Origin: an uncultured Clostridia bacterium
GTDB taxonomy: Bacteria > Bacillota > Clostridia > Oscillospirales > CAG-272
Direction of reading: 5' to 3'
NCBI GenBank assembly: GCA_947630015.1
Contig: CANRFY010000002.1
Location: 134,935 to 198,934, forward strand
DNA: 64,000 bases
The notes below the pieces were generated by a model that was given only the letters and a program-made list of their open reading frames with translations, did no database searches and was not told where the DNA came from. The position numbers were made by a program, and so were the translations under genes. Shown one piece after another: positions 56,216-64,000 of the stretch. Each line of letters starts with the position of its first letter. Position 1 is the stretch's first letter.

Positions 56216-56475
56216 ATAAAGGCGCGTTTTGGCAAGAGTAGCGCGCGGCGGCAAGGCTCATACGGCTATGGGCGGGGCGCGCGCGAAAGGGTCGGACGCC
56301 GAAAGCGGGGATATGCCGGTCCCGCTTGGGTCGACGGATAATATCCGTCGGACTGTCGCCATTTTCATGGCGGAGCGTTATGTTGCGATACTGTGGCGCG
56401 GGACGCGCGCGGCTTGCCGTGAGCGTCGGCGCGTAATGTCGTATAACGCCCGCGAACGGGCGTTTTTATTTTGCG
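56216..56475 (+). ncRNA. Lysine riboswitch with terminator
   Basis: L-box landmarks appear in order: AAAGGCGCG then AAGAGTAGCG (56218-56245 region), the GAAAGGGTCGGACGCCGAAAG segment, CTTGGGTCGACGG and GGACTGTC (56350-56357). The expression platform ends in the hairpin AACGCCCG-CGAA-CGGGCGTT (56445-56464) followed by TTTATTTT. Lysine binding would favour the terminator and shut off dapA-dapB-dapF-dapL-lysA. Confidence 0.93.
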
Positions 56476-56544
56476 GCATAAAAATGCCGGAGCTTCAGCC
56501 GCGATGCGGCAAATATATAAATCAAAAACGGAGGAATCGCAAAA

Positions 56545-57441
56545 ATGAGCGGGAAAAAGACAGTGTTTACCGGCGTCGCTACGGCGCTGATCACGCCGTT
56601 TGACAAGTCGGGACACATCGATTACGGCAAATTCGGCGAGCTTGTGGAGTCCCAGATTGACGCGGGCATAAACGCGCTCGTCGTCGCGGGAACGACGGGA
56701 GAGGCGTCCACCTTCACCGACGACGAACATAAGGACGCGATCTCGTTTGTAGTGAAAAAGGCGGCGGGACGCGTGCCTGTCGTCGCCGGAGCCGGAAGCA
56801 ACGATACGGCGTATGCGATCGGACTTGTAAAGCACGCCTGCGACGCGGGCGCCGACGCGGTGCTGCTCGTGACGCCGTACTACAACAAAACGACGCAGAA
56901 CGGACTTGTCAGGATGTACACCGAGATCGCGGACGCGTCGACGGCGCCCGTGATCCTCTACAACGTCCCGTCGCGCACGGGAATGAATATCGAGCCTGAG
57001 ACATATGAGTTACTGTCGAGACATGAAAATATCGTCGCGATCAAGGAGGCGAACGGCAATATCGGCAAGATAGTGGACACGTTCGCGCTTGTGGGGGACG
57101 CGCTCGACGTTTACAGCGGCAACGACGATCAGATCGTGCCGATTTTGTCGCTCGGCGGAAAAGGTGTAATATCCGTGCTGTCGAACGTGCTGCCGGCAGA
57201 GACTGTCGAGATCTGCGACCGCTTCTTTCGCGGGGACGCCGCGGGCGCGGCGGAGCTTCAGCTTCGATTCCTGCCGCTCATACACGCGCTGTTCTCCGAG
57301 GTCAATCCGATACCGGTCAAGGCGGCGATGGCGAAACTCGGATACACGGAGAATGTGCTGCGTTCGCCGCTTTATCCGATGGAGGCGGCGCACGAGGCGC
57401 ATCTTTATGAGGAAATGAGAAAGTGCGGGCTTGACGTATGA
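56545..57441 (+). CDS. dapA: 4-hydroxy-tetrahydrodipicolinate synthase
   Basis: This 298-residue class I aldolase fold condenses pyruvate with aspartate semialdehyde. It has GTTGEAST, VTPYYNKTTQNGL, YNVPSRTGMN (catalytic Tyr) and NIVAIKEANG with Schiff-base Lys167. A GGAGG-type site precedes ATG 56545. It is the first gene after the lysine riboswitch and overlaps dapB as ATGA at 57438-57441. Confidence 0.96.
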   Translation: MSGKKTVFTGVATALITPFDKSGHIDYGKFGELVESQIDAGINALVVAGTTGEASTFTDDEHKDAISFVVKKAAGRVPVVAGAGSNDTAYAIGLVKHACDAGADAVLLVTPYYNKTTQNGLVRMYTEIADASTAPVILYNVPSRTGMNIEPETYELLSRHENIVAIKEANGNIGKIVDTFALVGDALDVYSGNDDQIVPILSLGGKGVISVLSNVLPAETVEICDRFFRGDAAGAAELQLRFLPLIHALFSEVNPIPVKAAMAKLGYTENVLRSPLYPMEAAHEAHLYEEMRKCGLDV

Positions 57442-58187
57442 AGATAATGATAGTAGGCGCGCTCGGCAGGATGGGGGTCAACGTCGCCGCCTCGGCGGCG
57501 AATGCGGGCCATGAATGCGCGGCGCTCGTCGATATCGGCTATGAAAAGCTTGAGGCGCGCGCGGACAACGAATTCGCGCGCATAGAGGATGCCGCCCCGA
57601 TCGCGGACGAGATCGATGTGATAATCGACTTCTCCCACCACTCGGCAACCGAAAGCGTCGTAAATTTCGCGGCGGCTCACCACATTCCCGCCGTTATCGC
57701 GACGACGGGGCATAACGACGGGGAAAAGGCGAAAATTGCCGGCGCCTCCCGGTCGACGCCGATATTCACCTCCGGCAATATGTCTCTCGGGATCGCGACG
57801 CTGTACGACGCCGTGAAGCGCGTCGCCGCCGTTTTCCCCGACGCCGACGTCGAGATCGTCGAGGCACACCACAACCGCAAGCTCGACGCGCCGAGCGGGA
57901 CAGCGCTCATGCTCGTCGACGCCGTGAAGCAGTCGCGTCCTGACGCCGCCGTCGTTTACGGCAGAGAGGGAAAGCGCGAGCGCGGCGAGATCGGCGTCAG
58001 TGCGCTCAGAATGGGAAATATCGTCGGCATCCACGAGGTCCACATCTGCACCGATACGGAGCGGATCACGCTCCGCCACGAGGCCTATGACCGCGCGCTG
58101 TTCGCGGACGGCGCGATCCGCGCGGCGGAATTTCTCGTCGGCAGGCAGGCGGGTCTCTACGATATGAAATCGATGTTCGGAGGCTGA
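57438..58187 (+). CDS. dapB: 4-hydroxy-tetrahydrodipicolinate reductase
   Basis: This 249-residue NAD(P)H reductase has the dinucleotide motif GALGRMG near the N-terminus and catalytic segment EAHHNRKLDAPSGTA with the conserved His and Lys. The lid HICTDTERITLRHEAYDR is C-terminal. It catalyses the second step of the diaminopimelate branch. Translation is coupled to dapA; GGAGGC at its end serves dapF. Confidence 0.95.
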   Translation: MKIMIVGALGRMGVNVAASAANAGHECAALVDIGYEKLEARADNEFARIEDAAPIADEIDVIIDFSHHSATESVVNFAAAHHIPAVIATTGHNDGEKAKIAGASRSTPIFTSGNMSLGIATLYDAVKRVAAVFPDADVEIVEAHHNRKLDAPSGTALMLVDAVKQSRPDAAVVYGREGKRERGEIGVSALRMGNIVGIHEVHICTDTERITLRHEAYDRALFADGAIRAAEFLVGRQAGLYDMKSMFGG

Positions 58188-58191
58188 CGCG

Positions 58192-59043
58192 ATGAGGATA
58201 AATTTCACTAAGATGCACGGCTGCGGCAACGATTACATCTACGTCGACTGCACGCGCGCCGAGCTGCCTGACCCGGGCGTCATATCGGCTGTGATGTCGC
58301 CGCGCCATCACTCCGTCGGCGCGGACGGACTCGTTCTGATCTGCCGCTCTAACGTCGCCGATTTCAAGATGAGAATGTTCAATCTCGACGGCTCGGAGGG
58401 AAATATGTGCGGCAACGCGATCAGATGCGTCGGGAAATACGTCTACGACTGCGGGATGACGAACAAGACGGAGCTTGACATCGAGACGAGAAGCGGCGTC
58501 CGTCATCTGTCGCTGTCCGTGTCGGGCGGACGCGTCGATTTTGTCACCGTCGACATGGGCAAGGCGTCGCTGTCGCCGGAATCGCTCCCTATGAGGGCGA
58601 TAACGCCGAAAATAAACGCGCCTGTCACGATAAACGGCGGCGAATACAGGATAACGGCCGTATCGATGGGGAACCCGCATCAGGTCATATTCCACGATAA
58701 GCCGGAATCGCTCGAACTTGAGCGGATCGGCCCCGATTTTGAAAATTTCGAGCTGTTCCCCGAGCGCGTGAACACGGAGTTCGTGCGCGTCGAGGGCAGG
58801 GACCGCATCTTCATGCGCGTATGGGAGCGCGGCTCCGGCGAGACTTACGCCTGCGGGACGGGCGCGTGCGCGTCAGCGGTGGCGAGCGTTCTGTGCGGAA
58901 AGTGCGACGCGGGCGTCCCGATCCGCGTCGGACTTGTGGGCGGCGAGCTGGAGGTGACAGTCATGGACGACATGAGAGTCTACATGAGAGGACCCGCGGT
59001 CAAGGTTTACGAGGGAGTATACGAATACGAGCCGAACGCGTGA
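58192..59043 (+). CDS. dapF: Diaminopimelate epimerase
   Basis: This 283-residue epimerase converts LL- to meso-diaminopimelate, for peptidoglycan and lysine. The two catalytic cysteines lie in GNMCGNAIRCVG and YACGTGACASAV. The N-terminal FTKMHGCGNDYIYVD is typical. It starts 4 bases after dapB. Confidence 0.95.
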   Translation: MRINFTKMHGCGNDYIYVDCTRAELPDPGVISAVMSPRHHSVGADGLVLICRSNVADFKMRMFNLDGSEGNMCGNAIRCVGKYVYDCGMTNKTELDIETRSGVRHLSLSVSGGRVDFVTVDMGKASLSPESLPMRAITPKINAPVTINGGEYRITAVSMGNPHQVIFHDKPESLELERIGPDFENFELFPERVNTEFVRVEGRDRIFMRVWERGSGETYACGTGACASAVASVLCGKCDAGVPIRVGLVGGELEVTVMDDMRVYMRGPAVKVYEGVYEYEPNA

Positions 59044-59077
59044 CGGTGGCGCGTCAGAATGAAAGGAAAACGACTAT

Positions 59078-60256
59078 ATGAAAATAAAGATCAACGAAAA
59101 TTTTCTGCGGATCAAGGAGAGCTATCTTTTCTCCGATATCGCGAAAAAGGTGAACGACTATAAATCCGCGCATCCGGACGCCGACGTTATACGCCTCGGA
59201 ATCGGCGACGTCACGCTTCCGCTTACGAAATGCGTGACGGACGCAATGAGGCGCGCCGTGGAGGAAATGGCGGTCAAGGAGACGTTCCGCGGATACGCGC
59301 CCGAGTACGGATACGATTTTGTGCGTCAGGCTGTCTCCGACTATTACGCGCGGCGCGGCGTTACGATGACGGCGGACGAGATCTACGTCGGCGACGGCGC
59401 GAAGAGCGATCTCGGCAATCTGACCGATATATTCGGCGACAATCCGATTCTCGTGCCTGATCCCGTCTATCCCGTCTACGTCGACAGCAACGTGATGTGC
59501 GGACGCGAGGTGACGCTGATCGAGTCTAATGAAGAAAACGGCTTTCTGCCGTCCCCGCCCACGGAGAGGCGCGCATATGTGATCTACATCTGCTCGCCGA
59601 ACAATCCGACGGGCGCGGTCTACGACAAGGCCGGACTGTCGGCGTGGGTCGATTACGCGAACGAGACGGGATCGGTGATACTGTTCGATTCCGCATACGA
59701 GGGCTACATCTCTGGCGACTATCCGCGCTCGATATACGAGATCGAGGACGCGCGGACGTGCGCGATCGAGATAAATTCGCTCTCAAAGCGCGCGGGCTTC
59801 ACCGGTACGCGCTGCGGCTGGACGATGATACCGAACGAGCTTGAAGCCGGCGGCGTAAAGCTCGGCAAATTGTGGGCGCGCCGTCAGGCGACGAAATTCA
59901 ACGGCGTGCCGTATGTGGTTCAGAGAGGCGCGGAGGCGGCTCTGTCCGAACAGGGCGAGATCGAATGCCGCGAGCTGATCGCATATTATATGAAAAACGC
60001 CGCCATTATGGCGGAGGCGCTCGAGGCAAAGGGCGTATGGTTCACGGGCGGCAAGAATTCGCCCTACATCTGGATGAGATGCCCGAACGGCATGGGATCG
60101 TGGGAATTCTTCGATTATCTGCTCGAACGCGCGCAGGTAGTGGGAACGCCGGGCGCGGGATTCGGCAGCGCGGGAGAGGGCTATTTCCGTCTCACCGCAT
60201 TCGGCGACAGGGACCGCACGATCGAGGCGACTAAACGGATAGGAGCGCTTTTATGA
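59078..60256 (+). CDS. dapL: LL-diaminopimelate aminotransferase
   Basis: This 392-residue fold-type I PLP transaminase makes LL-diaminopimelate directly from tetrahydrodipicolinate, bypassing the succinylase/acetylase steps; no dapD/dapE-type genes are present here. PLP lysine Lys237 is in NSLSKRAGFTGTRCGW; ICSPNNPTGAVYDK and FDSAYEGYI are conserved. GAAAGGAAAA precedes the ATG. It overlaps lysA at 60253-60256 (ATGA). Confidence 0.94.
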   Translation: MKIKINENFLRIKESYLFSDIAKKVNDYKSAHPDADVIRLGIGDVTLPLTKCVTDAMRRAVEEMAVKETFRGYAPEYGYDFVRQAVSDYYARRGVTMTADEIYVGDGAKSDLGNLTDIFGDNPILVPDPVYPVYVDSNVMCGREVTLIESNEENGFLPSPPTERRAYVIYICSPNNPTGAVYDKAGLSAWVDYANETGSVILFDSAYEGYISGDYPRSIYEIEDARTCAIEINSLSKRAGFTGTRCGWTMIPNELEAGGVKLGKLWARRQATKFNGVPYVVQRGAEAALSEQGEIECRELIAYYMKNAAIMAEALEAKGVWFTGGKNSPYIWMRCPNGMGSWEFFDYLLERAQVVGTPGAGFGSAGEGYFRLTAFGDRDRTIEATKRIGALL

Positions 60257-61596
60257 ACGCCGCAGTCGAAAAAACGGAAAAAAGCGCGCGCGGCGCGCTT
60301 CTGCACGATAATCTCGGCATAAACGAAAGCGGACATCTCACGATCGCGGGCGCGGATACCGTCGAGCTTGCAAAGCAGTACGGAACGCCGCTCATGGTGA
60401 TGGACGAAGCGCGCATACGGCGCAATATGCGCATATACCGCACGGCGATGGAGAGATCGTTCGGCAAGGGATCGTATCCGCTCTACGCGAGCAAGGCGTT
60501 TTCGTGCAAGTACATATACCGCATAGCGAAGGAGGAGGGGATGGGAGTCGACGTCGTCTCGTCCGGCGAGCTGTACACGGCCGTCAACGCGGGCTTCGAC
60601 GCGTCGAACGCGTTCCTCCACGGCAACAACAAGACCGACGCCGATATCGTATACGCGATCGAATGCGGGATCGGTCATATCGTCGTCGACAACATGGTCG
60701 AGCTTGACCGCATCGACGAGATCGCGGGTGCGCGCGGCGTCGTGCAGCCTATACTGCTGCGGCTGACGCCCGGTATCGATCCGCACACGCACGCGGCGAT
60801 CACGACGGGAAAGGTCGACAGCAAATTCGGCATCGCGATCGAGACGGGACAGGCGGACGACGCCGTCGCATATACGCTCGGGAAACAAAACGTGCGTCTC
60901 GACGGCTTCCACTGCCATATCGGCTCGCAGATATTCGACGTGACGCCGTTCTGCGACGCGGCGCGGCTCATGATAAAGTACATAGTCAGCGCGCGGGAAA
61001 AATTCGGTTACGAGGCCGACATACTCAATCTCGGCGGCGGCTTCGGCGTGCGCTATATCGAGTCGCAGCCCGAGCTTGATTACGCCGATTTCATCGAGCG
61101 GATCGCGGGCTTCATCCGCGCGGAGGTGAAGAACAGCGGCATAAAAATGCCGCGCGTGCTGATGGAACCGGGCCGGAGCATCGTGGCGGATTCGTGTCTG
61201 ACGCTCTACACCGTCGGCGGCACAAAGGTGATCCCGGGCTTCAAGAGCTACGTTTCGATCGACGGAGGAATGCCGGACAATCCGCGCTACGCGCTCTATG
61301 AGTCCGATTACACAGTCAAGCTTGCGTCGAGGATGCGCGACGGCGACGATTTTGTCTGCACCGTGGCGGGCAGATGCTGCGAGAGCGGGGATCTGATACA
61401 AGAAAACGTGCCGATCCCGACGCCGCGCCGCGGCGATATTCTCGCCGTCCTTGTCACCGGCGCATACAATTATTCGATGGCGAGCAACTATAACCGCATA
61501 CCGCGTCCCGCCGTGGCGGCGGTGAGCGAGAACGGCTCCGTGCATACCGTCATCAGGCGCGAAACATTCGACGATCTTGTGCATCTTGACGTATAG
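60253..61596 (+). CDS. lysA: Diaminopimelate decarboxylase
   Basis: This 447-residue fold-type III PLP enzyme decarboxylates meso-diaminopimelate to lysine. PLP-binding Lys81 is in YASKAFSCKYIYR; LHGNNKTDADI, GFHCHIGSQIFD, LNLGGGFGVRY, EPGRSIV and the C-terminal GRCCESGD (the catalytic Cys side) and GAYNYSMASNYNRIPRPA are present. It completes the operon. Array I follows. Confidence 0.96.
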   Translation: MNAAVEKTEKSARGALLHDNLGINESGHLTIAGADTVELAKQYGTPLMVMDEARIRRNMRIYRTAMERSFGKGSYPLYASKAFSCKYIYRIAKEEGMGVDVVSSGELYTAVNAGFDASNAFLHGNNKTDADIVYAIECGIGHIVVDNMVELDRIDEIAGARGVVQPILLRLTPGIDPHTHAAITTGKVDSKFGIAIETGQADDAVAYTLGKQNVRLDGFHCHIGSQIFDVTPFCDAARLMIKYIVSAREKFGYEADILNLGGGFGVRYIESQPELDYADFIERIAGFIRAEVKNSGIKMPRVLMEPGRSIVADSCLTLYTVGGTKVIPGFKSYVSIDGGMPDNPRYALYESDYTVKLASRMRDGDDFVCTVAGRCCESGDLIQENVPIPTPRRGDILAVLVTGAYNYSMASNYNRIPRPAVAAVSENGSVHTVIRRETFDDLVHLDV

Positions 61597-62310
61597 CGGG
61601 GGATTCGGGACGCAGCCCCGAAGTCCCCGCGCGGCGGGGTGGAGCATTTGCGATGCGCGCCAAGCCTGATCGCTAACCTTTGCAAAGGTTAGAATTTGAA
61701 GATTTTCCTTTGCGATTCTCGCTATTCCTAATCTAAAACTTTTACAAAGTTAAAAAAAGAGTTAAGGGTCTCTTTGCTGGCCGGCAAAGAGCCCCTTAAC
61801 AATCCGAGAAAACGGCGTGCCGGTGGCGTCAATTCGGCTCCAGTCGGCGGTGAGGGCGTTTCGGGCGTAAACCGCGATATTATTTTGGCAAACAGTTTCG
61901 TGCCTCCGCGCGGCGGGTCGAGAGCGAGGTTATTCTGCCTTGGCTAATTGATTACTGACATCGCCAGATTCCGCTCGTGTCGTGCGAACAAATGGGATTC
62001 ACAAAGAGATACGAGACGGCTCGTGCCGGTTGGCGCGCAATATCGTGCATCCGTGAGTGTTCATGTCAGGGCGACCGCGGGGTTGTGTCGGCAAAAGCGT
62101 TAGGGCGTCACCGCGAACGGGTCGAGATGAAAGCGTAAATGTCGTGGTTAATCGATTATGGTTGCGTCAGATCATCCTCGCGTGGTGCAAACAAATTGGA
62201 TTCACAAAGGGAAACGCCAGTTTCGCTTTGGTGGGCGTAGGTGGAACAGGGCAGCCGGCGTTCGCTTGGTTTGCACCAAGGAAACGGGCGACGCCTTTCT
62301 TTTCCAAAAA
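61597..62310 (+). repeat. 3'-end hairpin-module array I
   Basis: A non-coding stretch after lysA. It contains AACCTTTG/CAAAGGTT (near 61675), AACTTT/AAAGTT (near 61738), the GGCCGG palindrome in its long form (61761-61800, two mismatches), a diverged forward copy of the 191 bp core (about 61890-62080), and the module AAAGGGAAACGCCAGTTTCGCTTTGGT shared with array B (about 62150-62310). Module order is the same as in B up to the point where the sequence changes at about 62310. Confidence 0.82.
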
Positions 62311-62728
62311 AGGAATAAATATGATGAAAGAAATAATTTCATATCTACGCATGAGAGGGAAATAACGAAGGTGTCGCCTTGAGGTAGCTTCCAATAAAAC
62401 AGTATCGAAATAGTACTGACATTGGGTGGCTGCCAAACAGGGGTGCAACAAAGAGAACCGCCATACTCGGAAATCAATCCTGGTATGGCGGTTCTCTTTG
62501 CTCGGGTCGAAATCTATGTCGAGTGACAACATCGCATAAAACATGATAACAAGAGCAATGGTGCGGCAGTAATCAATAATCCAAATAACAAGACCAAACG
62601 CCCGTTCCGGCGGCTGGAATGCGTCAGCCATATCGGAGACGGGCGTTTGTTTTTGATAGGCTATTAATGGAACATTTGAACTGAAAATTGATTCTCAAAA
62701 ACGCAGACTTTTTGCCTTCGTTCATCGT
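62311..62728. other. Lower-GC transition region with two strong hairpins
   Basis: No convincing gene. A hairpin with perfect 18-bp arms (CAAAGAGAACCGCCATAC / GTATGGCGGTTCTCTTTG, 62449-62500) has a 16-base loop. A second hairpin, CAAACGCCCGT / ACGGGCGTTTG (62595-62649), ends in TTTTTG and reads as an intrinsic terminator in the plus direction. A 14-codon frame at 62321-62365 (MMKEIISYLRMRGK) has AAAGGA upstream, but is too short to call. Base composition drops from here on. Confidence 0.5.
62595..62655 (+). terminator. Intrinsic terminator
   Basis: Arms CAAACGCCCGT (62595-62605) and ACGGGCGTTTG (62639-62649) with an inner GCTG/CAGC pairing, followed by TTTTTG. Which transcript it ends is unclear; no plus-strand gene lies just before it. 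Confidence 0.7.
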
Positions 62729-63676
62729 TTAATCTCTCTTTGCCTTGAAATATTCTCTCGGCGATACATGATAATATCCCCGGAATGCCCGGTAAAAATT
62801 GCTGGTGTCATTATAACCCACCATTGCGGATACTTCTTCAACGGAAAGGCCGGTTCCTTTCAGCAGTGCTAACGCCCTGTCCATTCGCTGCTCCAGCAAT
62901 ATTTCAGAAAACGTCCTGCCGGTTTTCTGCCGGAGCAGGGATGAGATGTAACTCGGATGATAGGAAAAATGTGCGGCAGTCATCCCCAAAGTCACCTGGC
63001 CTGTATGTTCGCCAATATAACGGATGATCTGGTCAGATAAAGACTGACTTTCTGTTTTCGCCGATATATTGCAGTATTCTCTTGCAACGTGCATCAGAAG
63101 TGCAAGGGTCATCGGCTTCAAAATCGCCTGTGTGTCCTCTTTTCGGTCCGCGTATTCAAGAATCATCAGTTCCAGCAGCTTTCGGAACGGATGGCTGCCG
63201 CTGAATGTCAGATGAATGACATCCTGCGAAAACTGATCTGTCTGCGGGTCAAGGAAAAAGTGAAACATGGAGTTGTCTACGGACAGGGAGGAAAGGTATT
63301 CCCGGAAAAAAGCATTTTTCTGGATCAGTACGCCGACGATCACAATATCCTCCTCCGACTCTCCCCGAATCGCATAACCGCTGAACGGCTGCCCGATGTA
63401 GCAGCTGTTTTCTTTGATCGTCAGCAGATTATCCGACCTTGTACTGAGCGCCTGATAGTCCTGACGGTATGCAAAATTCAGAAAGAAAAAGTCCTGGCGG
63501 TGAAAGACTTCGCTCACATGCCGTGCTTTTAGAACGCAGACCAGAACATCCTCCTGCGGCTCACCGGGCCAATAGGACATAACTTCTTCATTCTCCCGGA
63601 TATTTTCCGGTACAAAGTCCCAATTCAGATTTGGAAAATCATTTCCTAGTTTTTGTATTGCGTCTTCAATCGTCAT
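62729..63676 (-). CDS. AraC-family regulator on the acquired segment
   Basis: The protein is 315 residues from ATG 63676, where GGAGG sits about 9 bases upstream; nearer Met codons have poor spacing. Its N-terminal effector-binding half (about 20-170) contains RQDYQALSTRSDNLLTIKENSCYIGQPFSGYAIRG. The C-terminal double HTH (about 215-312) has LGMTAAHFSYHPSYISSLLRQKTGRTFSEILLEQRMDRA and VEEVSAMVGYNDTSNFYRAFRGYYHVSPREYFK. Codon choice is more AT-rich than in the rest of the window. It probably regulates the divergent MATE gene. Confidence 0.88.
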   Translation of the reverse strand: MTIEDAIQKLGNDFPNLNWDFVPENIRENEEVMSYWPGEPQEDVLVCVLKARHVSEVFHRQDFFFLNFAYRQDYQALSTRSDNLLTIKENSCYIGQPFSGYAIRGESEEDIVIVGVLIQKNAFFREYLSSLSVDNSMFHFFLDPQTDQFSQDVIHLTFSGSHPFRKLLELMILEYADRKEDTQAILKPMTLALLMHVAREYCNISAKTESQSLSDQIIRYIGEHTGQVTLGMTAAHFSYHPSYISSLLRQKTGRTFSEILLEQRMDRALALLKGTGLSVEEVSAMVGYNDTSNFYRAFRGYYHVSPREYFKAKRD

Positions 63677-63900
63677 ACAGATCATCCTCCGGCTATATTC
63701 TAACATGAATCTTAAAAAAAGTCACTATAATCCTTAAGATATACCGCTGATTTTCCGCACAGGAAAGCGTATGATTATGGCACAAAGATAAAAACACAAC
63801 GTTTTTCCGAAATGCGTATAAGCGTACAAATAAAAGCTGAGCGGCGGGGTCTCGTAAGGCTTCGCCGCTTTTGAAAATAACATATCGAAAGAGAACTCAA

Positions 63901-64000
63901 ATGGACCGTACTGCTTCAAAAACCACAAACATGACAGTGGGAAATCCTGTCCGCATCATCCTGACATTTGCCGTGCCGCTTTTTATTGGCAACATCTTTC
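63901..64000 (+). CDS. MATE-family efflux transporter (N-terminal part only)
   Basis: The open frame from ATG 63901 runs off the right edge: MTVGNPVRIILTFAVPLFIG after a 10-residue lead, typical of MATE multidrug/Na+ antiporter beginnings. Thirty-three residues are visible. AAAGAGA precedes the start. Divergent pairing with an AraC regulator is common for MATE efflux modules. Confidence 0.75.
   Translation, partial: MDRTASKTTNMTVGNPVRIILTFAVPLFIGNIF

Noticed and set aside
62321..62365. 14-codon frame MMKEIISYLRMRGK
   Set aside because: Although a ribosome site is near, it is too short and without known relatives; kept only as a note in the transition region.

Overview
The window is about 64 kb of a high-GC chromosome that looks like a spore-forming Firmicute of the class Clostridia (Oscillospirales or Christensenellales type). 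The reasons are the conserved yicC-remA-rpoZ-priA-def-fmt-rsmB-rlmN-prpC-prkC-rsgA-spoVM block, a SpoVM microprotein, a PASTA kinase, a valS T-box, a lysine riboswitch, a dapL-type lysine pathway and strong GGAGG ribosome sites, with some TTG and GTG starts. No rRNA, tRNA, CRISPR array or transposase was seen. All calls were made by reading the sequence; no database search was possible.

Layout. 0-12.9 kb: a plus-strand housekeeping superoperon covering replication restart, formyl-Met processing, rRNA methylation, Ser/Thr phosphosignalling, ribosome assembly and spore coat anchoring. 13.9-17.1 kb: a divergent pair, YitT-like membrane protein and CotH-kinase-like protein. 18.1-23.7 kb: a methionine/sulfur island (LysR regulator, metY, metQNI). 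Two nearly identical TATAG-N7-CTATA palindromes, each 22 bases upstream of a -35 box, suggest both metY and metQNI are controlled by this LysR protein. 24.6-31.7 kb: a minus-strand cell-surface operon (secreted 992-residue protein, 94-residue membrane protein, YfhO-like protein, GT2 glycosyltransferase). 32.0-36.0 kb: an S1-domain protein, then a T-box and valS. 36.1-39.5 kb: an AraC regulator, a TMEM43-like protein and a trans-sulfuration PLP enzyme. 39.6-45.2 kb: two large CxxC-repeat surface proteins whose promoter carries a run of nine C in its spacer. 45.3-47.0 kb: a DhuI/DhuD-like uronate catabolism pair. 47.2-49.4 kb: an LCP protein and an AAA+ ATPase. 50.7-53.8 kb: three tandem M42 peptidases. 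54.0-56.1 kb: a four-helix protein and Ogt. 56.2-61.6 kb: a lysine-riboswitch-controlled dapA-dapB-dapF-dapL-lysA operon. 62.3-64 kb: a lower-GC tail with an AraC regulator and the start of a MATE transporter, probably acquired.

The most unusual structure is between the genes. Nine intergenic regions are filled with chains of short perfect hairpins and shared 70-200 bp modules, copied and reshuffled between loci in both orientations (a 191 bp stretch is identical at 13205 and 17339). Every array sits directly behind a gene's 3' end; none lies between divergently transcribed genes. This looks like a modular, mobile 3'-end repeat system. Other leads are the C9 promoter, the paired LysR operators, a PKLGD sorting-signal variant and the uronate gene pair split by a repeat array.
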